Counted from the stretch's first letter, positions 9,287 through 17,996 are shown. The stretch: 64,000 bases of DNA from JABDBE01 sp049585795 (GCA_049585795.1 JBAVAQ010000034.1:3211-67210), one strand, 5' to 3'. A program made the numbers and translations. The notes: a model not told the origin generated them from the sequence alone.

Positions 9287-11746
9287 TTAAGCGCAGATCG
9301 CGGACTTCAGTACAGGGAGGCCGACGCGCCGCAACAGGTCCTGGAAACGCGGGTTGTCCCGCAGGGCGTCCATGCTTGGATCTATATGAAGATAGATAAG
9401 CCAGTGGGAGTGCTCTTCGCAGGATTGCTCCAAGTATTCGATTGCGCGATCGTTATCCCCCAAGCCGACGTAGATTCCGGCGAAGAAGTAGGGTGCGACA
9501 TATTCTTGCTTTGCTAGCTCGGTTAGATCATCGAGGATCTGAAGCGCTTCCTTTGTCCGACCAGCCGCGGCGAAGGTGTGCGCCAGTGCAGCGCGCATTA
9601 GAGGACTTCCGCCCGACAGCTTCACCCCCTTCTCACCTTCGGTAATGGCGAGTTCATAGCCGCCCGTCTTTCTGAACAGCAAGCCGAGAATCCAATATGT
9701 CACAGGATAGTTTGGGTCCAATTCGATAGCCTGGCGGAGTTGTTCTACGGCTTCGTCGTATCGGCGGGCGAAGTACAAGGCCCATCCGACTGCGACATTG
9801 ATAATGAGCGACAAAGGATCGAGTTCCTGGCCTTTCTTCATTCTGGCCATAACTTCTATGTGTCGCCCCATCGTCATCACATATTCTGCATACCAATGGT
9901 TTGCAGTCGCGTAAGTGGGATCCAGTTCGAGGCTGCGTTTGAATTCTGTTTGAGCCTCTTCCCATTGCCAATCGTAAAGCCACAACAGAGCCGCCATCGC
10001 GGTGTGGGCTTGCGCGAGATCCGGGTCAAACTGCAGGGCGATCTTTGCCGCCGCTTTGCCTTTAGAGAACGCTGGCTTTGGCGGCAGATAGCTATTCCAT
10101 CCCAGGAGTACGTAGGAATCGGCCAAACCAGCGTGGGCGAGAGCATAGCCCGGATCTATCGCGACTGCCTGCTGAAAGTAGTCGATCGCCTTGTAGAACC
10201 CTTCTTCAGTCCACTTGTTCCAGTAGTGACGACCCTTCAGGTAAAGCCGGTACGCTTCGTCATTCTCGGTGTGGCGTTTTTTTAATCGCTTTTTCTCTGC
10301 CCGGGTCAACTGCAATCGCAATTTTTCGGATATTTCGCAGGAAATTTCATCTTGGACCACAAAGATGTCGCCGGGCTTGCGATCGTATTGTGCGCCCCAC
10401 AGCAAAGAGCCCGTCGGCACATCGACTAATTCAGTGCCGATACGCAAAGAGCACCCACTTTGCATCATTCTTCCCGTGAGCACGGCGCGCACATTAAGCT
10501 CGCGACCGATGGCCTGCGGATCAATTTTTTGGCCCTTATAACGAAATACCGTGCTCTGCGCTATCACTCGCAGTTTCGGCAGGGTCGCCAAAATGTTGAT
10601 GAGGCTTCCCGTGATCCCGTCACTGAGGTATTCGTGGTCGGGATCGCCATTCGTATTTTCGAAGGGCAAAACTGCAAGCGAGTCAATGATCTTGGAGACT
10701 CGTTGTGGGCGGAGGACCGGGTTGTGTGCAGAGAAAGCCCGTGCCCTCTGCTTGCTGTCCGAGGACAAACGACCCGTGCTCGGTGTCAGGGCCGATTCTG
10801 TATCTTCTTCCGCGACCCTCCTGCCTGACTCCGTATCCCGCTTTAACCGTTGCAGCTCGGCCCGTATATCAGCAGCGTGCTGATAACGCAGTTCTCTGTC
10901 CTTCTCTAAGGCTCTGTGAATCACGCCTTGGAGCGCGACCGGGATGTCGGGGTTTACGCGGATAGGAGCCACCGGATCGCAGTGGAGGATGGCTTCCGTG
11001 ATGAGGCCCGAACTGGCTCCTTGAAAAGGCAGTCTCCCCGTCGCCATTTCGTAGAGAACAATACCGAAAGAAAATAGATCGGTGCGACCGTCCAGCGCCC
11101 TGGTCCGTACTTGCTCGGGAGACATGTAGGCTACCGTTCCAAGCGCAATCCCCGGACTGGTGAGATGTTCTTCGGGGACGTAAGAGAGGGCTTGTGTCGG
11201 TTGCGCCGCAATCCGGCTTGCACGATCCTCCGGCAGGATGGTTTTCGCCAGGCCAAAGTCGAGGATCTTGGTGTGCCCCCGCTTGGTGATGAAAATGTTG
11301 GCCGGTTTGATGTCTCGATGAAGGATGCCTTCGCTATGAGCAGCATCGAGCGCATCGGCAACCTCGATGGCAATGGCTAGCACGCGCTCCGTATCCAACG
11401 TGCCTGCGGCTATCAGGTATTTCAGAGTTACGCCATCCAGGTACTCCATGGCGATGAACGCCCGACCTTCGTGTTTGCCAATTTCGTAGATAGTGCAGAT
11501 ATTTGGATGATTGAGCGCGGAAGCTCCGCGCGCTTCACGCCGAAAACGTTCCAGGGCAAGGGGATTGCGAGCCGCGTTCTCAGGCAGAAACTTCAAAGCC
11601 ACAAAGCGGCCGAGCTCATTGTCCTGGGCCTTGTAGACTACACCCATGCCGCCGCTTCCTAGTTCCTCGAGGATTCGATAACGCGAGATGGTTTGCCCGG
11701 TGGCAGAGTGAGCTTCAGGCATAGCTCGATGATAGGATGCGGGCAC
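9287..11746 (-). CDS. Ser/Thr protein kinase with TolB-like and TPR regions
   Basis: 819 residues from a GTG at 11746; an in-frame ATG at 11722 is an equally good start. The N-terminal PknB-like kinase (about 23-290) has the glycine loop GSGGMG, Lys 52 in ALKFL, catalytic HRDIKPAN around 143-150, and DFG at 163-165. A TolB/FlgO-like module follows (SLAVLPFENTNGDPDHEYLS to about 490), then several tetratricopeptide repeats to the end. No membrane segment is obvious, so it is probably cytoplasmic. It is divergent from the FGE gene. Module E between them has a -10 only towards FGE, so the kinase probably has another promoter. Confidence 0.9.
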   Translation of the reverse strand: MPASYHRAMPEAHSATGQTISRYRILEELGSGGMGVVYKAQDNELGRFVALKFLPENAARNPLALERFRREARGASALNHPNICTIYEIGKHEGRAFIAMEYLDGVTLKYLIAAGTLDTERVLAIAIEVADALDAAHSEGILHRDIKPANIFITKRGHTKILDFGLAKTILPEDRASRIAAQPTQALSYVPEEHLTSPGIALGTVAYMSPEQVRTRALDGRTDLFSFGIVLYEMATGRLPFQGASSGLITEAILHCDPVAPIRVNPDIPVALQGVIHRALEKDRELRYQHAADIRAELQRLKRDTESGRRVAEEDTESALTPSTGRLSSDSKQRARAFSAHNPVLRPQRVSKIIDSLAVLPFENTNGDPDHEYLSDGITGSLINILATLPKLRVIAQSTVFRYKGQKIDPQAIGRELNVRAVLTGRMMQSGCSLRIGTELVDVPTGSLLWGAQYDRKPGDIFVVQDEISCEISEKLRLQLTRAEKKRLKKRHTENDEAYRLYLKGRHYWNKWTEEGFYKAIDYFQQAVAIDPGYALAHAGLADSYVLLGWNSYLPPKPAFSKGKAAAKIALQFDPDLAQAHTAMAALLWLYDWQWEEAQTEFKRSLELDPTYATANHWYAEYVMTMGRHIEVMARMKKGQELDPLSLIINVAVGWALYFARRYDEAVEQLRQAIELDPNYPVTYWILGLLFRKTGGYELAITEGEKGVKLSGGSPLMRAALAHTFAAAGRTKEALQILDDLTELAKQEYVAPYFFAGIYVGLGDNDRAIEYLEQSCEEHSHWLIYLHIDPSMDALRDNPRFQDLLRRVGLPVLKSAICA

Positions 11747-11851
11747 TTAAACGCATACTGGTAATAATGCCAGTTACGTCGGGAAATTCGTGCCCCGTGA
11801 CAGACCCGACGGACGCTGTGATTGTCGGCTCGGAGTGAATGGATCTTACAA

Positions 11852-11867
11852 CTGTAAGAAGTGACAG
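11852..11867 (+). promoter_or_regulatory. Palindromic promoter module E
   Basis: CTGTAAGAAGTGACAG followed after 23 bp by TGAACT (11891-11896), one mismatch from TANNNT. It points to the FGE gene and rules against the upstream GTG at 11890 as its start. Confidence 0.65.
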
Positions 11868-11916
11868 GTCCTAAATAACCGCAATCGTAGTGAACTGTGT
11901 GCGCGACGGAAATATC

Positions 11917-12924
11917 ATGAAATCGCAAATAGCAAATGAAGGAAGCCAGGCAACCGGCGCGTCGGCCAATCCACAACACTCAGGTATGGCTTGGATCCCC
12001 GGCGGGACGTTCCGCATGGGTTCCGAAGACTTTTATCCTGAGGAGCGGCCGGTTCATGAAGTGACGGTGGACGGTTTCTGGATGGATTGCTACGAGGTTA
12101 CGAACGAACAGTTCGAGCGCTTCGTGGACGCGACCGGGTATGTCACGCTCTGTGAACGCCCGCTGAATCCTGCGGATTTCCCGGGCGCCCCTGCCGAGAA
12201 TCTTGTCCCTGGCTCCTTGCTTTTTCAGAAGAGCGCCGGCCCTGTCGACCTGCGAGATTACTTCAACTGGTGGACTTGGGCGCCGGGAACGAATTGGCGC
12301 CATCCGCTGGGGCCGGGATCCTCGCTCGAAGGTCTCGCAAAACATCCCGTGGTTCATGTCGCCTATGAAGACGCCGATGCTTACGCACGCTGGGCAGGAA
12401 AAGACCTCCCGAGCGAAGCGGAGTGGGAGTTCGCCGCTCGCGGCGGCCTTGACGGAAAAAAGTTTACCTGGGGCGATGAGCCTTCGCCGGGCGGCAAGGC
12501 GATGGCCAACAGTTGGCAGGGAGAGTTCCCCTGGCAAAACCTGCTCGACGATGGTTACGAGGGAACTTCTCCGGTCGGATCTTTCCCGACGAACGGTTAC
12601 GGTTTGTATGACATGGCGGGGAATGTTTGGGAATGGACCACTGATTGGTTTGTCCCGCACCACGCCGACGAAGTGATCAAGCCCTGTTGCGGTCCAGCAG
12701 TCAATCCCCGAATTCTCTCGCCAGCCAAGAGCTTCGATGCAGCCCAGGCGCAATTCCGGATTCCCCGCAAGGTTGTCAAAGGCGGCTCGCACTTGTGCGC
12801 GCCCAACTACTGCTTGCGCTATCGTCCGGCGGCACGCCAGCCCCAGATGATCGACACCAGCATGAACCACATCGGGTTCCGCTGCATTTCGCGTCATACG
12901 GCGACAGGCGGAGACGGTCATTGA
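11917..12924 (+). CDS. Formylglycine-generating enzyme (sulfatase maturase, FGE/SUMF1 family)
   Basis: 335 residues from the ATG at 11917. FGE oxidises the active-site Cys of sulfatases to formylglycine using O2 and copper. The family signatures are present: IPGGTFRMGSEDFYPEERPV, then YEVTNEQFERFVDATGY, LPSEAEWEFAARGG, GNVWEWTTDWF, and the catalytic Cys pair in GGSHLCAPNYCLRYRP (about residues 294 and 299). The C-terminal MNHIGFRC is also typical. There is no signal peptide, so it acts in the cytoplasm. Both sulfatases in this window have Cys-type sites and are the likely substrates. Confidence 0.88.
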   Translation: MKSQIANEGSQATGASANPQHSGMAWIPGGTFRMGSEDFYPEERPVHEVTVDGFWMDCYEVTNEQFERFVDATGYVTLCERPLNPADFPGAPAENLVPGSLLFQKSAGPVDLRDYFNWWTWAPGTNWRHPLGPGSSLEGLAKHPVVHVAYEDADAYARWAGKDLPSEAEWEFAARGGLDGKKFTWGDEPSPGGKAMANSWQGEFPWQNLLDDGYEGTSPVGSFPTNGYGLYDMAGNVWEWTTDWFVPHHADEVIKPCCGPAVNPRILSPAKSFDAAQAQFRIPRKVVKGGSHLCAPNYCLRYRPAARQPQMIDTSMNHIGFRCISRHTATGGDGH

Positions 12925-12956
12925 CTACGCACTCTAAAAGACTACGCACTCTAAAA
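12923..12956. repeat. Exact 17-bp tandem direct repeat
   Basis: GACTACGCACTCTAAAA occurs twice without a gap. The first copy overlaps the FGE stop codon (TGA at 12922-12924), and the porin remnant follows directly. It looks like a duplication scar at a rearrangement junction. Confidence 0.85.
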
Positions 12957-12979
12957 ACCTTCCACTAACTCGCTATCCA

Positions 12980-13312
12980 GACTCGGACTTTGGAGGCTGC
13001 TCCTGGGGTGTCTGGGCGTATAGCTCGAAACAGTTGGTTAGTTCCATGCCTGTGTTCAGCGGAGCCGGGCTTAGCTATGAGGGCCTCACTAAAAAGCGGA
13101 AAAGCGACATCGTCAGCGCAAGCTGGATTTATGGGAAGACGAGCAAGTATATTCCGAACGCGTCAGCAGCGAAATTGTTTGAAGCGAACTACCAGTGGGC
13201 AGCAAAGCGTTACATCACCGTCACCCCCGATTTTCAGTATATTTGGGATACAAATGGTACGAATAAACCGGGCGCAGCCGTCCTGGGTGTACAGGTCAAT
13301 CTAACTTTTTAA
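12980..13312 (+). pseudogene. OprB-type carbohydrate porin, C-terminal remnant
   Basis: This frame reads GVWAYSSKQLVSSMPVFSGA and continues through YQWAAKRYITVTPDFQYIWD to a final VLGVQVNLTF. This matches the last roughly 100 residues of OprB-family porins: the late strands and the terminal aromatic beta signal. No signal peptide or N-terminal barrel precedes it; the frame runs back into the FGE 3' end and the tandem repeat. It is most simply a decayed or truncated porin. A short functional product is unlikely. Confidence 0.65.
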
Positions 13313-13388
13313 ATTATCGCCTTGCGGGCTCGCGATCCCGACCCCGGCTGCCATACCCTACGCCGGCATGCTCCGGTCCAGTGCGACC

Positions 13389-13404
13389 CTGTCAGATGTG
13401 ACAG
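13389..13404 (+). promoter_or_regulatory. Palindromic promoter module F
   Basis: Perfect CTGTCAGATGTGACAG. TACTCT follows after 23 bp (13428-13433). It drives the four-gene membrane operon starting at 13530. Confidence 0.85.
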
Positions 13405-13529
13405 TTGTAGCCCCGGTTCCTCCGCCTTACTCTCACCCATGATGACACGTATCTAGTGTCTTGCGCGGAGTTCTCCGCCCAGGACACGGAACATTGCGGG
13501 GTTCAGGCAGAGGGCAAGGAATAGGCAAC

Positions 13530-13934
13530 GTGCGCGAATGGATCGAATTGTCGTCCCAGGGAATTCAGGATGTGGCGGTGGTCATCATCGTCGTCTCCAT
13601 CATCTATGGTTCCGCGCGTTTTCTTGTGCAATTCTCGAGGCGAGTCGCAGATCCGTATCCCGCGTATAAGAAACTACTGGGCCGTTCACTTTTGTTATCG
13701 CTCGAGTTTCTGATTGCGGCAGATGTGATCCGCACGATTTTGCTGGACGAGACAGCGAAGAGCATCGGCATCCTCGGCGGGTTGGTCTTGGTCCGAACAT
13801 TCCTTAGCTGGTCTGTGGTCGTTGAAATCGAGGGCCATTGGCCATGGCAATCGGCGGAGGTCGCCGCTGAGCGTGAAGACGCAGGCGAGGTTGAGGCTCG
13901 AAAGCCTGTTTATGTATCGGCGGGAAGGACTTGA
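13530..13934 (+). CDS. DUF1622 family membrane protein
   Basis: About 134 residues from the GTG at 13530, chosen for AAGGA 8 nt upstream; the frame extends to a TTG at 13461 with no support. Two or three membrane segments are visible (DVAVVIIVVSIIYGSARFLV, LLLSLEFLIAADVIRTIL, GILGGLVLVRTFLSWSVVV) in the DUF1622 arrangement. The C-terminal tail is acidic. Function unknown. It is the first of four membrane-protein genes closely spaced on the plus strand. Confidence 0.75.
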   Translation: MREWIELSSQGIQDVAVVIIVVSIIYGSARFLVQFSRRVADPYPAYKKLLGRSLLLSLEFLIAADVIRTILLDETAKSIGILGGLVLVRTFLSWSVVVEIEGHWPWQSAEVAAEREDAGEVEARKPVYVSAGRT

Positions 13935-13986
13935 AACGTCAGCCTGACAACCGCGAGCGTCGAGCCGTTTTGAGGAGAAATCTGAA

Positions 13987-14697
13987 ATGACCCTACCGAA
14001 CTTTCCAGAAGTCGATATGTTCTCCGCCGGCGTCAACGCCCTTTACGGAGTGCTTCTCGCCGGACAGCCGTCGCACAATCGCGGCTATACAGTCATGGGA
14101 CTGCTGATCATGGCCTTCTTCGGCGGTATCGGTGGCGGCGTGACGCGCGACATTCTGCTCAATGACGTACCCGCGCCGCTCCAGGATCCGAGGTATCTTC
14201 TCGTGTGCCTTCTGATGGGTCTGTTGGGGCTGGCGATCTATCGCTACTCGGCAACGAGAGAGGAGCGGTTCCGCACACGGACGGTGGCGTTTTTCAAGTC
14301 TTTCTCATTGCCTTGGTTTGCGATCCTGGGAGCACACAAGGCGCTCGATCACCACCTTGGGATCTGGACGGCGATTCTTGTCGGGCTCATCGCCACCACG
14401 GCCGGCGGGGTTTTGATCGATCTCTTCTCCGGGGTCACGCCCGAGATCGTGCGGCCATCGGAGCAACTCGTTACGGCGGCGCTGTTGGCAAGCACGGTCT
14501 ACACGCTGCTCGCGGTATGGGAAAAGGGGCGCAACTCATTCTTTCCCGTGACGCTCATTGCGGTTGCAGTTGCCTTCGTCTTCCGCATCTTGGCTGTGCG
14601 GGAGCACTGGCCGTCGATTGTGCCGGTCGCTTGCCCAGAAAGTTCGGAGGTCGTGCCCATCGCCGCGCCCACCGCCGGCAAAATCGCGCGGGGTTGA
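13987..14697 (+). CDS. TRIC-like cation channel family protein (UPF0126 type)
   Basis: 236 residues with a GAGGAG Shine-Dalgarno. About six to seven hydrophobic helices and two Gly-rich repeats (FFGGIGGGVTRDILLNDVP and TTAGGVLIDLFSGVTPEIV) match the YadS/UPF0126 family, prokaryotic relatives of trimeric intracellular cation channels. The repeat-plus-GGGxxRD pattern is diagnostic. Most bacterial members have about 205 residues, so this one has a somewhat longer tail. An inner-membrane cation channel is inferred from the family. It lies in an operon with DUF1622 and DUF202 proteins. Confidence 0.8.
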   Translation: MTLPNFPEVDMFSAGVNALYGVLLAGQPSHNRGYTVMGLLIMAFFGGIGGGVTRDILLNDVPAPLQDPRYLLVCLLMGLLGLAIYRYSATREERFRTRTVAFFKSFSLPWFAILGAHKALDHHLGIWTAILVGLIATTAGGVLIDLFSGVTPEIVRPSEQLVTAALLASTVYTLLAVWEKGRNSFFPVTLIAVAVAFVFRILAVREHWPSIVPVACPESSEVVPIAAPTAGKIARG

Positions 14698-14769
14698 ACG
14701 CTTTGCTGAAGACATGGGCGACTCGGACTAGTCTGTCGCTGTCGCCTGATTAAATTAAGGAGGAATCTT

Positions 14770-15201
14770 ATGGATGGCATGTGGGAACGAGTCGGAAGTC
14801 AATTGCTCGCCCGGGTCAGCGGGCCGATGAAATTCAGATTGGTGCTCCAGCCGTGCATGGCGGCGTTCTTCGCGATTCGCTCGGGCATTGCAGACGCCAA
14901 AGCCGGCAAACCGCCGTACTTCTGGGAACTGATCTCAAATCCCCCTGAACGCGAGGACATGCTCAAGGAGGCTTGGAAGCGCATTGGCAAGGTGTTCATT
15001 CTCGCGCTAGTGCTGGACGCCGTGTATCAGCTCATCGAGTTGCACACAATATATTTCGGGGAAATGATAATCGTCGCGTTCATCCTGGCGATCGTCCCTT
15101 ACGTGATTCTGCGCGGCCCGGCCATGCGCGTAGCTCGGCTGATACTTATGCGGCGTCAACACAATAACCAAACGTCCGCGCCTCTGAGGAAAGTCTCATG
15201 A
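14770..15201 (+). CDS. Small inner-membrane protein, unknown
   Basis: 143 residues with a very strong Shine-Dalgarno (AAGGAGG). Two central hydrophobic segments (VFILALVLDAVYQLIELHTIYF and MIIVAFILAIVPYVILRG) follow an amphipathic N-terminal region (FFAIRSGIADAKAGKPPYFW). Sequences of this kind occur beside DUF202 genes, but I know of no defined role. Its stop overlaps the next start by 4 bp (ATGA), indicating translational coupling. Confidence 0.65.
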   Translation: MDGMWERVGSQLLARVSGPMKFRLVLQPCMAAFFAIRSGIADAKAGKPPYFWELISNPPEREDMLKEAWKRIGKVFILALVLDAVYQLIELHTIYFGEMIIVAFILAIVPYVILRGPAMRVARLILMRRQHNNQTSAPLRKVS

Positions 15202-15620
15202 GTACCGTTGAAACACCACCAAAAGATAGGGGAACGGTTCTCGCCGAACGGCGAACCGATCTGGCCCTACTGCGCACAGTGAACGCTTCGGAAAGAACGC
15301 TGATGGCATGGATCCGAACTGCCATTTCAATGATCGGATTCGGTTTCACAATCTACAAATTCTTCCAATACTTGCCCGAAGAGATCGCCTCCGGTAACAT
15401 CCGGCGTCCGCAGACGCCGCGCAATCTGGGCCTGACATTGATCGCTCTTGGTACTTTGGGCTTAGCGGCCGCAGCCTGGCAGCACCGGCGTTTTCTGAAC
15501 GAGGTCGGAGCATCGCAGGCGCGCCATGTGTGGTCTATCTCTTTCATAGTAGCGATGGCTGTCATCCTGATTGGAGCCATCACGTTTTACGGGGTTCTGC
15601 TGCGCCACGGACCGTTTTAG
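15198..15620 (+). CDS. DUF202/YidH family membrane protein
   Basis: 140 residues. The N-terminal LAERRTDLALLRTVNASERT followed by LMAWIRTAISMIGFGFTIYK is the DUF202 signature, and three membrane helices follow. The domain also occurs in eukaryotic VTC polyphosphate complexes, but bacterial YidH-like proteins are uncharacterised. Translation is coupled to the previous gene through ATGA. It is the last gene of the 13530-15620 operon. Confidence 0.8.
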   Translation: MSTVETPPKDRGTVLAERRTDLALLRTVNASERTLMAWIRTAISMIGFGFTIYKFFQYLPEEIASGNIRRPQTPRNLGLTLIALGTLGLAAAAWQHRRFLNEVGASQARHVWSISFIVAMAVILIGAITFYGVLLRHGPF

Positions 15621-15905
15621 GCGGGAGTGAGATCCTTCGCTGGACGATCGGTCCACGGCAACGTTAATGCCGGTGCAACGTTTTAGCGACGCGGGCCAGT
15701 CGGTCGATCAGTATTTTCAAATCGTGGGCGAGCAGAACGATCCCGGGTTTTCGTGGATACATCGTGGGTAGCGGGGAAAAAGCAGCCGAGGCAATCCGCA
15801 TTTCATTATCCCCTTGCAGCGCCGAATGTCTCTTATGGCCTTGAGTAAACGACCCAGGCCCTTCGCAGGCAATACGCTTATACGCGCAAACGGGATGTGA
15901 CGCAA
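15621..15905. other. Gene-poor interval downstream of an orphan promoter
   Basis: The minus-strand module at 15906-15921 points into this interval. The only candidate is a 29-residue frame starting at 15806 on the minus strand after AAGGGGATA, with three Cys. A short TGGAC/GTCCA inverted repeat lies at 15641-15655. Neither is convincing, so an unrecognised small RNA or small protein remains possible. Confidence 0.3.
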
Positions 15906-15921
15906 CTGTCAGAAATTACAG
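15906..15921 (-). promoter_or_regulatory. Palindromic promoter module G1 (orphan)
   Basis: CTGTCAGAAATTACAG. No -10 at the right distance on the plus side. On the minus side TATAAG lies 23 bp away (15877-15882), pointing away from the DUF1232 gene. Confidence 0.5.
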
Positions 15922-15972
15922 GTCTATCAATTGCGGTCCGACCCTCAAGAAGACGGCAAGGATCCGCTCCCG

Positions 15973-15988
15973 CTGTCAGATTTGCCAG
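15973..15988 (+). promoter_or_regulatory. Palindromic promoter module G2
   Basis: CTGTCAGATTTGCCAG with TAGAGT after 23 bp (16012-16017). The predicted transcript start near 16024 is only a few bases before the ATG at 16031. Confidence 0.75.
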
Positions 15989-16030
15989 TAGCGGCGCCGA
16001 AGACTAAGTCGTAGAGTAGGCGCGAATTTT

Positions 16031-16510
16031 ATGGTGGACGGCGAAGTCGTTCGAAGCAAGAGCTCGACTCTGTGGCTGGCTCCCAACATGGCTCAATCCG
16101 AATCTGCATTGGCAGCGAATTGGAGACGACGGGCGCAACAACTCCAGAAAGAGGCGCATGTTTTCTATTTTGTGCTTAAACATCGCCGCTCGCGCTGGTA
16201 TGCAAAGATGGTGGCAGCCTGCGCCGCAGGGTACGTGCTGAGCCCCATTCAACTCATCCCAAACTTCATTCCGGTGATCGGAACTCTGGACGATTTCGTA
16301 GTTCTGTTTGTGGCTGTAAAGCTGCTTCAGAAGCTTACGCCGGCGGACGTTCTCACCGAATGTCGCCAGCTCGCCGATGTCGCGGAGACCCGTCGGAAAG
16401 AAGAGATCGGATGGAAAGCTTCGGTTCTTGCGCCCATCGTGGTCGGAGCGGTGTGGGTCCTCGCCGCCATCACTGCAAGCGCGCTGATGGCGGCGTACCT
16501 CTACCATTAG
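16031..16510 (+). CDS. DUF1232 (YkvA-like) membrane protein
   Basis: 159 residues from 16031, or 140 from an ATG at 16088. The core SPIQLIPNFIPVIGTLDDFV is the DUF1232 hallmark; two hydrophobic segments include it and the C-terminal VVGAVWVLAAITASALMAAY. The predicted -10 ends at 16017, so translation from 16031 would have a very short leader and the 16088 start deserves equal weight. Function unknown; some homologues are linked to envelope stress. Confidence 0.75.
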   Translation: MVDGEVVRSKSSTLWLAPNMAQSESALAANWRRRAQQLQKEAHVFYFVLKHRRSRWYAKMVAACAAGYVLSPIQLIPNFIPVIGTLDDFVVLFVAVKLLQKLTPADVLTECRQLADVAETRRKEEIGWKASVLAPIVVGAVWVLAAITASALMAAYLYH

Positions 16511-16549
16511 AGCACCGGGGCATCCTTGGTATTGGCTGCAATCCGCGGC

Positions 16550-17224
16550 TTACTTACCGCAATAGACCATGGCCCGACCCGGCCAGATAAACACGAAATC
16601 AGTGCTGTTGACCGTAACCGAGAAGCGAATTGTTCCTTTCGGATAACAACCTTCCGCTGAGCACAGAACGGGATAGTAGCGCGGGTCTTTCGTGACAAAT
16701 GATACAGTCAAGGCCTTTTTGGGAGTTACGGTAAAAACTTTCGATGAGGTGTCCGGAGACAAAAAGGTCTCGTTCGGAAGAAAGCCGCCGGAGAAGCAAT
16801 TGATGCTGGCGAGCTCCCAGACTTGATTGCGCTGTTTTTTGCTGAGACCTTTCTTGGTATGCACGACCGCAAGGGGCATAGCGATGCGCCCATCGACGCT
16901 GGCTCCGCCTTGCCGCACAGAGAGATCAGATTCCGTGTTGTTGACGATCGTGGTCGTGAAACTCAGCAGTTCTCCCGCTCTCCCAGAGCCGACATTCTCG
17001 AATCCAGCCCTGGAACTAACCTCAACTCCTCCGTGGTTCAGCTTATGGATTGCATCGCCAGTTACCGGGTCCAGAACGCTCGAGGACACTGCCCCTGGAG
17101 GACTGTCCGCTCCCCATACAAATGCGCTCGTGGCTTCCGTCTTAAAAATAGGCAAGTCGTCTTGCGCATGCGTGAGGAGCGTCAGGACAATAACGGCAAG
17201 CGAGATTGCAAACGAGCGTTGCAT
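16550..17224 (-). CDS. Exported hypothetical protein, conserved type
   Basis: 224 residues with a signal peptide (FAISLAVIVLTLLTHAQ). The mature part is beta-rich (FTTTIVNNTESDLSVRQGGA, KVFTVTPKKALTVSFVTKDP) and contains several Cys (SINCFSGG, VLCSAEGCYP, VYCGK) that could form disulfides. The layout resembles a periplasmic Ig-like domain, but no family is recognised. It is convergent with the DUF1232 gene and is driven from its own module H1. Confidence 0.6.
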   Translation of the reverse strand: MQRSFAISLAVIVLTLLTHAQDDLPIFKTEATSAFVWGADSPPGAVSSSVLDPVTGDAIHKLNHGGVEVSSRAGFENVGSGRAGELLSFTTTIVNNTESDLSVRQGGASVDGRIAMPLAVVHTKKGLSKKQRNQVWELASINCFSGGFLPNETFLSPDTSSKVFTVTPKKALTVSFVTKDPRYYPVLCSAEGCYPKGTIRFSVTVNSTDFVFIWPGRAMVYCGK

Positions 17225-17326
17225 GATAGTTTGCGTGGAGCGATGCCGCTCTGCTGTGATGAGGACACGCCGCGCGGCACCCGACGCTGTATCTCAATTT
17301 CTAAACCAATGCGGAAAGGTGTGCGA

Positions 17327-17342
17327 CTGGCAGAACTACCAT
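17327..17342 (-). promoter_or_regulatory. Palindromic promoter module H1
   Basis: CTGGCAGAACTACCAT, the weakest palindrome. On the minus strand TAGAAA follows after 23 bp (17298-17303), towards the gene starting at 17224. It is paired with H2, 41 bp away and pointing the other way. Confidence 0.5.
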
Positions 17343-17367
17343 TCCTGCGATTCCTTAAGTGCGGTTA

Positions 17368-17383
17368 CTGTAAGTTCTGCCAG
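17368..17383 (+). promoter_or_regulatory. Palindromic promoter module H2
   Basis: CTGTAAGTTCTGCCAG with TAGTCT after 23 bp (17407-17412), about 38 bp before the start at 17450. Confidence 0.75.
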
Positions 17384-17449
17384 TTCACCGGCCTCGTCAG
17401 CAAATATAGTCTCGCTTTGAGCCCTGATACCCGACAGTAAAAGGAAATT

Positions 17450-17749
17450 ATGAAAATGAACTTCGCCCCCTCCGTTCTTCTGGGAGTGGTGCTGCTTGCC
17501 GGGGCCATTGGAGTTGCACAGACAGTGGTCCGCATTGCGCCGCCTCCCCCAGCTCGAGTTGGGGTGGTTGGAGTTGCGCCCGGACCAGGCTATGTTTGGG
17601 TTGGCGGGTACCAGCGTTGGAATGGCACCCGCTATGTGTGGGTGTCTGGACGTTGGGTTCGTCCGCCCCGCGCGGGTGTTGTCTGGGTATCTCCGCGCTG
17701 GGTCCAAAGCCGAGGCGGTTGGGTGTTTTATAAAGGATACTGGCGCTAG
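17450..17749 (+). CDS. Secreted WxxGxW-repeat protein
   Basis: 99 residues with an AAGGAAA Shine-Dalgarno. A signal peptide (PSVLLGVVLLAGAIGVAQ) precedes a Pro-rich spacer and repeated aromatic motifs (YVWVGGYQRW, YVWVSGRWVR, GVVWVSPRWV, GWVFYKGYWR) of the YxWxxGYW-repeat family. Such small proteins are periplasmic or outer-membrane-associated, with unknown function. It is a single-gene unit behind module H2. Confidence 0.75.
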   Translation: MKMNFAPSVLLGVVLLAGAIGVAQTVVRIAPPPPARVGVVGVAPGPGYVWVGGYQRWNGTRYVWVSGRWVRPPRAGVVWVSPRWVQSRGGWVFYKGYWR

Positions 17750-17996
17750 CAGAAATGAGTGAGAGGTTTTCGGTTTTCTTAGAGCAAGTCGGGCGAGCCG
17801 TTCTCAAAAGTTGTGGCGCATGTCTCCTCGCAAGAAACGGCAATACTCCATTCGCCGTACGCATTTCTCACTGACCAAGTACTGCACGCCAACCTGACCG
17901 ATCTGGGAACTCGCCTCATCCCGGATATAAGAAACCACTTGCGTAAGAGTCCTTTGCCCTTCAGATTATAAGAAGAATGACAAAGGGGGGGTTTTC

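Noticed and set aside
12990..13304. 104-residue plus-strand frame over the porin remnant
   Set aside because: The overlapping frame that gives OprB-like sequence with a terminal beta signal is the coding one; this is its shadow.
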